Assembly: GCA_001552895.1 (NCBI GenBank)
Contig: KQ959663.1
Span: 37,531-101,530 of the forward strand
DNA length: 64,000 nt
DNA from: Tissierellia bacterium KA00581
GTDB lineage: Bacteria; Bacillota; Clostridia; Tissierellales; Peptoniphilaceae
Direction: 5' to 3'
Shown: positions 37,726 through 47,700 of the stretch, in pieces
Layout: every line of letters begins with the position of its first letter
How positions within the stretch are numbered: position 1 is the stretch's first letter
Program-made: the position numbers and the translations under genes
The notes under the pieces: model-generated
The model's database searches: none
Seen by the model: the letters and a program-made list of their open reading frames with translations, nothing else
Told to the model about the DNA's origin: nothing

Positions 37726-39972
37726 TTATGCCCTCGTAATTCTTTTTTCTTTTTTTAAATCAAATAATTTTATACCAACATCATCAAAAGCAACCATAAG
37801 CATAATTTTTTCTGACGCTTTTTCTAATTTTATAACGGTACCTACGCCATATTTTTCATGTTTTATTTTTTCTCCAACTTTAAATTTATTAATAATAGAA
37901 TTTTTTTCAATCTTACTATTATTAAATGATTTATTTAACTTAGTTCTTTTAATATCATCATTTGAAATATATGTTTTTGAATAAGAATAAGCTTCATTTC
38001 TAATTTTTGAAGTTGAAAATTTATCTAAATCAAAATCAAATTTAGCTTTTGAACTCTTATCATCAACAAAATTTATTATTTCATCAACAAATAAAGATGG
38101 AGTATATATATTTGTTCTTCCATAAAGCATAGTAGAATTTGTAGATGAAATAAACAGCTTTTCTTTTGCTCTTGTAATAGCGACATAAAAAAGTCGTCTT
38201 TCCTCTTCGATTCCATCATTTCTTTCTTTAATCGATCTTTCACTTGGAAAAATTCCTTCATTCATACCAATTATAAAAACAACTTTATATTCTAGTCCTT
38301 TTGCAGAATGAACAGTTGTAAGAGTTACAACATTATCAACATCTTGTGTTTTATCAATATCTGATAAAAGACTATTTGTTTGAAGATAATCTATAAGTCT
38401 AACTTTTTTATAATTATTTGATAGCTCTTCTAAAAATAAATTTATATTTTCTAATTTTTTTTCAAACTCTTTTTTTTCATCTTTACTTAAAAAAGTTAAA
38501 AACTCTAAATCATTTAAAAGCTCTTTAGTTAAGTTTTCAACATCTAACTGTTCTATTAAATTTATAAATTTAAAAATTAAATCTCTAAATTTTTCAAAAT
38601 TTTCTTTAATTTTTGAAGATAAAGAATCTAAAAATTCACATCTAAATAAACCTTCAAAAAGACTAATTTTTTCATCAAGGCAAAATTTAGAAAGTTTATT
38701 TAAACTTACATCTCCAATAGATCTTTTAGGATAGTTTATTATTCTTTTAAAAGCATTATCATCTTTAGGATTTGCAATAAGTTTTAGATAAGCTAAGATA
38801 TCTTTAATTTCTTTTCTGTCATAAAATTTAAGTCCCCCAATAATCTTATATACAATAGAATTTTTTCTTAAAGCATTTTCTATTGGAAAAGCTTGAAAAT
38901 TTGCTCTATACAAAATAGCAATATCTGATAAGTTATAACCTTCTAACAATAATTTTGAAATAGTTTCACTAACATCTAAAGCTTCATAATTTTCATTTTG
39001 GTGACTTTTATATATAATTTCATCGCCACCTTCTTTTTTAGTCCATAAATTCTTTTCTTTTCTATTTACATTATTTTTTATAAGTCCATTAGCACAATCT
39101 AAAATTTTTTGTGTCGAACGATAATTTTCTTCAAGCAAAATTATCTTAGAATTTTTAAAATCTTCTTCAAAATTTAAAATATTTGAAATATTTGCTCCAC
39201 GCCATCCATAAATTGATTGATCAATATCTCCAACTGCACAAACATTTCTATACTTTGTAGAAAGAAGCTTTATTATTTCATATTGTGCATCATTAGTATC
39301 TTGATATTCATCTACATATACATATTTGAACTTTTCAGCATAATAATCTAAAACTTCATGATGATTTTTTAAAAGCTCTATAGTTTTAAAAATCAAGTCA
39401 TCAAAATCTAAAGCATTATTTTTGCTTAAAATTTCTTGATATTTTTTATAAATTTTTAAAATTATATCTGTAGTATTACCAAAAGAAAAATGTTCTAAAA
39501 ATTCATTTGGACTTATATTTTTTCCTTTAGCTTTGCTAATATACCCTAAAACATTATTTTTATAATCTCCAAGTAAAGTTTCAAAATTTGGATTTTCTTT
39601 AAAAATTTGTTTCAAAACAAGTTTTTGATCATCTCTATCGTAAATAGAAAAATTACTATTATATCCTATTTTATCAATATTAAATCTTAAAATTTTTGAA
39701 CAAATAGAATGAAATGTTCCAATCCACATAGATGAAATATCTTTTTTAAAAATATTTTCAATTCTTTCTTTCATTTCTTTAGCAGCTTTATTTGTAAAAG
39801 TAATTGCTAAAATATTATTTTCATTTACTTTTTTTTCTAAAATAGCATAAGCAATCTTAGTTGTTAAAACTTTTGTTTTTCCACTACCTGCTCCAGCTAA
39901 AACAAGAAGAGGACCATCAAAATACTTTACAGCTTCTAGTTGCCTATTATTTAAGCCTTCTAATAAATTCAT
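37726..39972 (-). CDS. pcrA: ATP-dependent DNA helicase PcrA/UvrD
   Basis: PcrA is a superfamily 1 3'-5' helicase for repair and plasmid or rolling-circle replication. The 748-residue protein has Q-motif NRQLEAVKYFDG, Walker A LAGAGSGKTKVL (near 27), motif II YVDEYQDTND, motif III GDIDQSIYGWRGA, motif IV ILLEENYRST and motif V TVHSAKGLEYKVVF. The C-terminal region has EKIKHEKYGVGTVIKLEK, the PcrA tail that contacts RNA polymerase. It is first in pcrA-ligA-arsM. Confidence 0.97.
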   Translation of the reverse strand: MNLLEGLNNRQLEAVKYFDGPLLVLAGAGSGKTKVLTTKIAYAILEKKVNENNILAITFTNKAAKEMKERIENIFKKDISSMWIGTFHSICSKILRFNIDKIGYNSNFSIYDRDDQKLVLKQIFKENPNFETLLGDYKNNVLGYISKAKGKNISPNEFLEHFSFGNTTDIILKIYKKYQEILSKNNALDFDDLIFKTIELLKNHHEVLDYYAEKFKYVYVDEYQDTNDAQYEIIKLLSTKYRNVCAVGDIDQSIYGWRGANISNILNFEEDFKNSKIILLEENYRSTQKILDCANGLIKNNVNRKEKNLWTKKEGGDEIIYKSHQNENYEALDVSETISKLLLEGYNLSDIAILYRANFQAFPIENALRKNSIVYKIIGGLKFYDRKEIKDILAYLKLIANPKDDNAFKRIINYPKRSIGDVSLNKLSKFCLDEKISLFEGLFRCEFLDSLSSKIKENFEKFRDLIFKFINLIEQLDVENLTKELLNDLEFLTFLSKDEKKEFEKKLENINLFLEELSNNYKKVRLIDYLQTNSLLSDIDKTQDVDNVVTLTTVHSAKGLEYKVVFIIGMNEGIFPSERSIKERNDGIEEERRLFYVAITRAKEKLFISSTNSTMLYGRTNIYTPSLFVDEIINFVDDKSSKAKFDFDLDKFSTSKIRNEAYSYSKTYISNDDIKRTKLNKSFNNSKIEKNSIINKFKVGEKIKHEKYGVGTVIKLEKASEKIMLMVAFDDVGIKLFDLKKEKRITRA

Positions 39973-40066
39973 ACTTCACCTCAAATCAAATATATTTTTA
40001 ATCTTTATCATATATTTAATTATATCATAAATTAAATATTTGATAAATTCATCTAAAATAAATTAA

Positions 40067-40095
40067 AAAAATTAGGGATATACTCCCTAATTTTT
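40067..40095 (-). terminator. Terminator after ispH-S1
   Basis: Arms aaaaattaggga / tccctaattttt just downstream of the stop, followed by T-rich sequence on the minus strand. Confidence 0.85.
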
Positions 40096-40127
40096 AATAA
40101 TTTAATAAACTTTTAAAAATCAATAAA

Positions 40128-42131
40128 TTATAATTTTATATCAAGTAAAGATCCAATTGAATTATCTAATTCTTGATTTTCAAACTTTACAGTTTCTTCT
40201 TTTTCTTCTTTAACTTCTTCTTTAACTTCTTCTTTTACAGGTTTTTCTAAAAGTTCTTTGATAGATAATGAAATCTTTTGATTTTCCTCATCTATATTTA
40301 AAATTTTAACTTCAACTTCTTCTCCAACAGTTAAAACATCTGAAGCTTTTTCAATATGATCATGAGAAATTTGTGAAATATGAACAAGACCTTCAACATT
40401 TTCCTTTAACTTAACAAAAGCTCCAAAATCAACTAAATTAATTACAGTGCCTTTTACAACATCTCCAACTTTATTATTTTCTAAAAATAATTCAAATGGT
40501 TTTTTTGTTAATTGTTTTAAACCTAAAGAAATTCTGTTTCTTTCTTTGTTCAATTTCAAAATAACTACTTCTACTTCTTCTCCAACAGTTAAAACATCAG
40601 CTGGAGTTTTTATTCTATTCCAAGCAATGTCAGAAACATGAATAAGTCCATCAACTTCTCCTAAATTTACAAATGCTCCAAAATCAGTTAATTTTCTTAC
40701 CTTTCCTTTTAAAACATCACCAACATTAAGTTTACTCCAAGCTAAATCTAATTTTTCTTTAATAGCTTTTTCTTCTACTTCTCTTCTTGAAAGAACAACT
40801 TTTTTCTTTCTTTCATCAATATTAATTATAAAACATTCTAATTTTTTTCCAATATATGGAGAAAAATCTTTTACGAAGCTAGTTGTAATATGACTTGCAG
40901 GAATAAAAGCATTTACTCCATCAACAGTAGCTAATAGGCCGGATTTAACTTCTTTTACAACTTCAGCTTCTACCAATTCTTTATTATTATATTTTTCAAC
41001 AAGTTTTTGCCAATCTTTTAAAGATTCAACCCTCTTTGTTGATAACACAACATTACCTTCTCCATCATCTAATTTAACAACATAAACATCAATTTCTTGA
41101 CCTTCTGTAAATAAATCTTTAGGTTTTTTTGTACTATCAGTAGATAACTCATCAAGCTTAATAATACCGTCACTTCTATAACCTATATTTACCATTACTT
41201 CAGTATCAGTAACATAAATTATAGTTCCCTTTACTACTTCTCGTGGATAAATCTTCTTAATACTCCCTTCTACTTGTTGCATAAATTCATCCTTACTTAA
41301 CATTTCCATACCTTCAACTACCTCCTCTATTAACCAATCCGGAGTTGAAGCGCCGGCGGTTAATCCTATTTTGTTATATTTTACCATCTCTTTAAGTGGT
41401 AAATCTAAAAATGTTTCTATCCTATATACATTTTTACAATATTTCTTAGCTACATCGTATAATTTGTTAGTGTTAGAACTATTATATCCTCCTATAACAA
41501 TCATACAATCAACTATTTTAGAAATTTCCATACAAGAATCTTGTCTTTTTGAAGTTGCATCGCAAATTGTATTTTCAATTATAACATTTTTATTCCTATC
41601 CTTTATTATATCAGAAATTTGAAAAAATTTCTCTATTAAATTGGTTGTTTGAGAAATAATATATAAATTTTTTTCATTTTTTATCATTTCTGCTTCTTGT
41701 TTTGTATTTATTATAAAATATTCTTCTCCACAATATCCACTCATCGCTTTAATTTCTGGATGATTTTTGTCACCAACTATTACAATTTTAAAGCCATCTT
41801 TAATTTTTTTTTCGATTTTTCTATATATATTTAAAAGCACTGGGCAAGTGCAATCTACATTTTTATGTCCAAATTCATTCATTTTTCTTTTTATAGAAGG
41901 ATGTATACCGTGAGATCTTAAAATTATAGTTCCCTTTTCTTTATTTTCAAAATCATCTATAACTTTTAATCCTCTTTGTTCAAATTTTTTAACAACTTGT
42001 GGATTATGAATTAACTCACCATAGGAATAAATATTTTTATTTTTATCATCATCTAAAGTTTTTTTAGCTAATTTTATAGCTCTTCTAACTCCAAAACAAA
42101 AACCTGCATTATCAGCAATATAAATTTTCAT
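40128..42131 (-). CDS. ispH: IspH fused to ribosomal protein S1-like domains
   Basis: Residues 1-280 are HMBPP reductase, the last step of the MEP isoprenoid pathway, with three iron-sulfur Cys: AGFCFGVRRA (near 12), DCTCPVL (near 96) and NTICDATSKRQ (near 190). From about residue 295 there are four S1 RNA-binding repeats, the last two clearest (LTDFGAFVNLGEVDGLIHVSDIAW and LVDFGAFVKLKENVEGLVHISQIS). The tail is acidic and repeat-rich (EEVKEEVKEEKEE). This bifunctional fusion is known in Clostridia. The gene follows plsC by one base. Confidence 0.97.
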   Translation of the reverse strand: MKIYIADNAGFCFGVRRAIKLAKKTLDDDKNKNIYSYGELIHNPQVVKKFEQRGLKVIDDFENKEKGTIILRSHGIHPSIKRKMNEFGHKNVDCTCPVLLNIYRKIEKKIKDGFKIVIVGDKNHPEIKAMSGYCGEEYFIINTKQEAEMIKNEKNLYIISQTTNLIEKFFQISDIIKDRNKNVIIENTICDATSKRQDSCMEISKIVDCMIVIGGYNSSNTNKLYDVAKKYCKNVYRIETFLDLPLKEMVKYNKIGLTAGASTPDWLIEEVVEGMEMLSKDEFMQQVEGSIKKIYPREVVKGTIIYVTDTEVMVNIGYRSDGIIKLDELSTDSTKKPKDLFTEGQEIDVYVVKLDDGEGNVVLSTKRVESLKDWQKLVEKYNNKELVEAEVVKEVKSGLLATVDGVNAFIPASHITTSFVKDFSPYIGKKLECFIINIDERKKKVVLSRREVEEKAIKEKLDLAWSKLNVGDVLKGKVRKLTDFGAFVNLGEVDGLIHVSDIAWNRIKTPADVLTVGEEVEVVILKLNKERNRISLGLKQLTKKPFELFLENNKVGDVVKGTVINLVDFGAFVKLKENVEGLVHISQISHDHIEKASDVLTVGEEVEVKILNIDEENQKISLSIKELLEKPVKEEVKEEVKEEKEETVKFENQELDNSIGSLLDIKL

Positions 42132-42132
42132 T

Positions 42133-42699
42133 CTATTTTTGATAAATACTATTAAATAGTTTTTCAGTTAATTTATCAATTGCCTCCGATTCATCTAAAT
42201 TTTTAAATTCATTTACTTCTATCTTTTTATATATTTCTATATTAATTTTTGAAAAGATTTTATAACTTGCATCTATATGAATTGGAACAATATCTGTGTC
42301 GTTTTTAAGTGCTATAAGTGCAACTCCTTTTTTCATGTTACTTATATCAACATTTTTAACTCTTGTTCCTTCTGGAAAAATACCAAGAATATTTTTATTT
42401 CTTATAACTTTAAAGCACATTTTTATTGCTTTAAAATCATTGTTTTTTCTATCTATAGCAATAACTCCTAAGGATGAAAAAAATTTAGAAAAAATTTTAT
42501 TTTTAAAAAGCTCTTTTTTTGCAAGAAAAAAAACTTGTCTATCGATTATAAGAGCAAGTACAATAGGATCAAAGATATGTGTATGATTTGCACTTACTAT
42601 AAACGCTCCATCTTTAGGAATATTCTCAATTCCTTTTACATTTATTCTGTATATAAGTTTAAATAAAACACCAACAATAGCTTTTAAAACTCTATACAT
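42133..42699 (-). CDS. plsC: 1-acyl-glycerol-3-phosphate acyltransferase
   Basis: PlsC adds the second acyl chain in phosphatidic acid synthesis at the membrane. The 188-residue protein has the acyltransferase motif NHTHIFDPIV (near residue 38), FFLAKKELF and the substrate-binding FPEGTR (near 114). One N-terminal hydrophobic stretch anchors it. It sits between cmk and ispH-S1 with 1-base gaps on both sides, an order seen in other Clostridia. Confidence 0.93.
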   Translation of the reverse strand: MYRVLKAIVGVLFKLIYRINVKGIENIPKDGAFIVSANHTHIFDPIVLALIIDRQVFFLAKKELFKNKIFSKFFSSLGVIAIDRKNNDFKAIKMCFKVIRNKNILGIFPEGTRVKNVDISNMKKGVALIALKNDTDIVPIHIDASYKIFSKINIEIYKKIEVNEFKNLDESEAIDKLTEKLFNSIYQK

Positions 42700-42700
42700 A

Positions 42701-43348
42701 TTAATTTCCTCTTATATACGATAAGAATTTTAAAACTGTTTCTTTTAAAGATTTATCAGTAGAGTCAATTTCAATAGCATCTTTTGCTTTTTTAAGAGGA
42801 GAACACTTTCTGTTCATATCATCAAAATCACGTTTTTCTATACTTTTTGTTACCTCACTAAGAGTAAGACCATTTTTCTTTCCACTTTGTAAATATCTTC
42901 TTTTTGCTCTTGTTTTAACTGACGCTGTTAAATAAAATTTAATATCAGCTTTTGGAAAAATAACAGTTCCAACATCTCTTCCATCAAGAATACAACTGTC
43001 ATATTTTCCAATTTCTCTTTGAATTTCAACTAATTTTTCTCTAACATAAGGGTAAGATGAAATTAATGATGCAACTTTTGAAACTTCATCAGTTCTTATT
43101 TCTTTAGAAACTTTTTTATCATCTACATATAGATGATTTGCTTTAAAATCTAACTTTGTTTTATTTAAAATTTCTTTTATTTTTTCATGATCATCAAAAG
43201 AAATTTTATTTACAATTAATTTATAAGCAATTGCTCTATACATTGCACCTGTATCTATGTAATTTATTGACAAAATCTTTGATAACTTTTTTGCAATTGT
43301 ACTTTTTCCAACCCCTGAAGGTCCATCAATAGCTATTATATAAACCAT
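42701..43348 (-). CDS. cmk: Cytidylate kinase
   Basis: Cmk phosphorylates CMP and dCMP for nucleic acid and phospholipid synthesis. The 215-residue protein has the P-loop AIDGPSGVGKSTIAKKL (near residue 6), DTGAMYRAIAYKL, LDGRDVGTVIFPKADIKFYLTA and the KRDFDDMNRKCSPLKKA lid region. Length is typical. It follows the flavoprotein gene by one base and precedes plsC. Confidence 0.97.
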   Translation of the reverse strand: MVYIIAIDGPSGVGKSTIAKKLSKILSINYIDTGAMYRAIAYKLIVNKISFDDHEKIKEILNKTKLDFKANHLYVDDKKVSKEIRTDEVSKVASLISSYPYVREKLVEIQREIGKYDSCILDGRDVGTVIFPKADIKFYLTASVKTRAKRRYLQSGKKNGLTLSEVTKSIEKRDFDDMNRKCSPLKKAKDAIEIDSTDKSLKETVLKFLSYIRGN

Positions 43349-43349
43349 A

Positions 43350-44573
43350 CTATTCTTCCTTTCTTAAACAAGAAACTCCTGCAAGATGTCCTGTTGCAAA
43401 TGCTATGGTTAAATTATAACCTCCTGTATTTGCATCAACATCTAAAAGTTCTCCTACAATATATAAATTTTTTATTTTTTTACTTTCCATAGTAGATGAA
43501 TCAACTTCTTTTACATCAATTCCTCCAGTTGTTACTATAGCCTCACTTAATGGTCTTAAAGATTTAAAATTAAATTTTAAATTCTTTATTGTTTCAACTA
43601 AAAGTAGCCTATCTGATTTTTTTAATTGATTTACAATAGTTTCTCCATCAATAGAACTATATTTTAAAACTAATTCAACCATAGAATTTATAAGCACGTT
43701 TGAAAGAGCATTTTTTAAAGATTTATTTTTACTTTTTTCAAACTCTTTAAGCAATCTTAAATCTAGAGTGTTTCTATCTAACCTTGGTTTTAAATCAATT
43801 GAAACAGTAAAATTTTCTTTATTATTAAAGTATTTACTTGACTTTAAAACTATAGGTCCACTAAATCCATTATGAGTAAATAACATTTCTCCAAACTCAC
43901 AATGTATAAGCTTATTTGATTTATTATATACTTTAAAATCAACAAATTTAAGACTAACTCCTGCATATTTTCTCAAATCTTCTTTTATGTCAATTCCAAC
44001 AAGTCCCGGTTTTAAATCCGTTATATGATGACCTAATTTACTTAAAAGTTTATAACCTTGTCCTTTTGAACCTGTAAAAGGATAAGACATACCTCCTGTT
44101 GCAACAATAACCTTATCGAATTTTTCTAATCCTCGTTTTGATTTTAAAACAAATTTTTCATTATCTAAAAAAATATCTTCTATCTGAGTATTTAAAATTA
44201 TATTAACTTTTTTTCTTATTAAAACTTTTTCTAAAACTTTTATAACATCACTAGATTTATCAGATTTTGGAAAAACTCTCATACCTCTTTCTATTTTAGT
44301 TTCAAGTCCATTTTCATTAAAAAATTTTATAACATCTTCATTAGTAAAAGAATACAAACTACTGTACATAAAATTTTTATTATGATTTATTTGATCAAAA
44401 AAATCACTAATATCTTTAGAGTTTGTAATATTACATCTTCCTTTTCCAGAAATAAAAATTTTTTTTCCAATTTTTTCATTACAATCAAATAAAAAAACTT
44501 CCGTTTTTTCATTTTTAGCAAATATTGCACTCATACAACCAGATGCTCCAGCACCAATTACTGCTATTTTTAT
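43350..44573 (-). CDS. HI0933/YhiN-family FAD-dependent oxidoreductase, apparent AUA start
   Basis: This is a flavoprotein of the HI0933 family, whose true substrate is unsettled. The FAD-binding GxGxxG motif reads KIAVIGAGASGCMSAIFAK, and it is followed by GKKIFISGKGRCNITN, MRVFPKS, VIVATGGMSYPFTGSKGQGYKL, and the C-terminal IVTTGGIDVKEVDSSTMESK and GGYNLTIAFATGHLAG. The first in-frame ATG (44532-44534) lies after the GAGASG motif. No ATG, GTG or TTG occurs in frame between the upstream stop (44589-44591 area) and the motif. The best start is AUA at 44571-44573, preceded by AAGGTAGTGAT, a near match to AAGGAGGTGAT. Length from there is 407 residues, normal for the family. Confidence 0.85.
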   Translation of the reverse strand: MKIAVIGAGASGCMSAIFAKNEKTEVFLFDCNEKIGKKIFISGKGRCNITNSKDISDFFDQINHNKNFMYSSLYSFTNEDVIKFFNENGLETKIERGMRVFPKSDKSSDVIKVLEKVLIRKKVNIILNTQIEDIFLDNEKFVLKSKRGLEKFDKVIVATGGMSYPFTGSKGQGYKLLSKLGHHITDLKPGLVGIDIKEDLRKYAGVSLKFVDFKVYNKSNKLIHCEFGEMLFTHNGFSGPIVLKSSKYFNNKENFTVSIDLKPRLDRNTLDLRLLKEFEKSKNKSLKNALSNVLINSMVELVLKYSSIDGETIVNQLKKSDRLLLVETIKNLKFNFKSLRPLSEAIVTTGGIDVKEVDSSTMESKKIKNLYIVGELLDVDANTGGYNLTIAFATGHLAGVSCLRKEE

Positions 44574-44762
44574 AAAATCACTACCTTAAAATTAATATTA
44601 CCTATATAGTATATAAAATTTTATAGTTCTTTGTCAACTTAGTATGTATAAAAAAATAAAAAAGCAATTAAATTTTAAACAATATAAAAATTTAAACTTT
44701 ATATAAATATTTTATAATATTAAAATTAATTTCTTTTTTATTTTTTTGCTTTTTATTTTTAT

Positions 44763-47700
44763 TTACATCATATCAAATAAACTTATTTGATTTGATTGTT
44801 GTAAATGATTTAAAACTCCTTGTTCTTTTAACGCTTCAAGAGCATTTTTATTTATTTTTGTTCTATTTTGAAAATCTTCAATCGACAAAAATGGAAGCTT
44901 TTTACTTTCATTATATATAGAAATAGAATCTGCTTCACTAACTCCTTCTAATGCTCTAAATGGAGGTAAAATTTTTCCTTTTTCTGGAGTTAAAAATCTT
45001 GAATAATGTGATTTTTCAAGATCTACTCTACTTGCAACTATACCTCTTAAATACATTTCTTCAGCAACTTCTAATATTGACAATGTATCTTTTTCTTTTT
45101 TTGTTGCAGAATTTCCAAGTTCTTTTAATTCATTCATTTTTGCTTGAATAACATTAAGTCCTTTAAAAATTAAATTTCCTAAATATTCATCTATTTTAGT
45201 GGTAAAATATGTTGCATAAAACGCTTCAGGGTAATGAACTTTAAAATATGCAATTCTATAACTCATCAATACATAAGCTACTGCATGTGCTTTAGGGAAA
45301 AGATATTTTATTTTTTTACAAGATTTTAAATACCAATCTGGTATATTATTATCTAACATATATTTTTGAGTTTCTTCATCTAGTGGTTTTCCCTTTCTTA
45401 CAGTTTCCATAATTTTAAAAGATTTTTTCTTATCAAGACCTTTAAAAATCAAATAAGTCATTATATCATCTCTTGTACATATTGTATCAGCTAAAGGCAT
45501 TCCTTCATTTACTAAATCTTGGGCATTATTTAACCATACATCAGTTCCATGAGAAAGTCCTGATATTCTTATCAATTCAGTTAATGTTTTAGGTCTTGTT
45601 TCAAGAAGCATTCCTCTAACAAAACTTGTACCAAACTCTGGAACTCCTAAAGTTCCTACATCATCTTTATATTTATCTGATGAAAATTTTAATCCTTCTG
45701 TAGAAGAAAAAATTTTAAGAGTTTCTTTATCATCCATAGGAATCGTAAGTGGATCAATAGATGTTAAATCACTTAAGTGTTTAATTATAGTTGGAACATC
45801 ATGTCCTAACAAATCAAGCTTTAATATTCTACCACTTATAGCCTTATAACTAAAATGCGTAGTTATTACTCCAGATTTTGGATCATCAGCTGGATATTGA
45901 ATAGGTGTAAAATCATAAATTTCTTTATTATGTGGTACAATCATTACTCCACCAGGGTGCTGTCCACTAGTTCTTTTAATTCCATCTATTTTTCTAGCAT
46001 ATCTATTCATATTTCCAGTGCTTAATGTTATCTCATTTTCTTCTGTATATTTTTTTACATATCCATAAGCTGTTTTGTCTGAAATAGTTCCAATAGTCCC
46101 TGCTCTAAATACTTTATCATGTCCAAATAATTCTTCTGTATATTTATGACAAGTTGGTTGATATTCTCCTGCAAAGTTTAAATCTATATCTGGTTCTTTA
46201 TCTCCATCAAAACCTAAAAAAACTTCAAATGGTATATCATGTCCTTGTTTTAATAAATTTTTTCCACAATTAGGGCAAACTTTATCTGGCATATCAACTC
46301 CCGACATACCACTATATTCATTATGAAATTCAGAAAATTTACAATTTTCACAAATATAATGTGGAATAAGTGGATTTACTTCTGTTATTCCAGCCATAGT
46401 AGCTGCAAAAGAAGAACCTACAGAACCCCTTGAACCTACTAGATATCCATCATCATTAGACTTCCATACAAGTTTTTGTGCAATTATATAAAGTACGGCA
46501 TAACCGTTTTTAATTATTGAATTAAGTTCTCTCTCTAGTCTATTTTCAACTATTTCAGGAAGTTTTTCTCCATAAATTGACCTTGCTTTTTCATAGCAAA
46601 TTTTTTTAAGTTCTTCGTCTGCCCCTTCTATAAAAGGTGGAAAAGTTCCATTAGGAATAGGTAAAATATCTTCTAAGCTATCTTTTATTTTATTGGTATT
46701 TGTAACTACAACTTCAAAAGCTTCATCTTTTCCAAGATATGAAAATTCTTCAAGCATTTGTTGTGTATTTCTAAAATAAAACGCTCCTTCACTTTCAAGT
46801 TTTTTATTTCCTTGACTATATAAAATTACATTTCTAAAAATATAATCATTTTTATCTAAATACTTTACATTGCCTGTAGCTACAACAAGCTTGTTTAATT
46901 TTTTTCCAAGATTATAAATTTTTCTATTTATATTTTTTAAATCTTCTATTTCTAAAACTTTTCCTCTATAATATAAATGCATTAAATTAGAAATAGGTTG
47001 AATTTCAAAAAAATCATAAAATGAAGCAATATCTAAAATTTCTTTTTCACTTTTTTCATCTAGAAAAGCTCTAAAAAGTTCTCCATCCCAATTACCAGAG
47101 CCTATCAAAAGACCATCTCTATACTCTTTAAGCTCTGATTTTGGAAAATTACCAACTTTTCTAAAATATTTCATAAGTCCTTTAGAAATCATTTTATAAA
47201 AACCACTTAAAGCCTTCATTTCTTTTACATAGATTATAGAATTATATGAAATATTTCTAGATTTTGGCCATGAAGTTTCAATTTCATTTATATTTTCATC
47301 AAAAGTTTTTCCGGATTTTTCTATAATTTTAATTAGTTCAAGCAAAATTCCACCACAAGCCTGTGCATCACAACTAGCTCTATGATGATTTAACAAAGTT
47401 ACTGATAGCTCTTTACACAAAGTATTAAGTTTATGATTTTTTAAATTTGGTAAAACTGATCTTGCAAATCCCATAGTATCAATAAAAGTAGGATCAAAGT
47501 TAAGATTTAATCTTTTAGAATTAGTTTTTATAAAAGAAATATCAAATTCTGCATTATGTGCTACAAGAACACAGCCTTTAGCAAATTCTAAAAATCTTGG
47601 TAATACTTCATTTATTATAGGTTTATCAACAACCATTTCATTTGTAATGCCTGTAAGATTAGTTATTTCTTCTGAAATAAGTTGCTCTGGATTAACAAGT

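Noticed and set aside
44640..44762. Terminator after polC
   Set aside because: Arms like aaaataaaaaagcaa and ttgctttttattttt exist but are about 80 bases apart and imperfect, so I did not call one.
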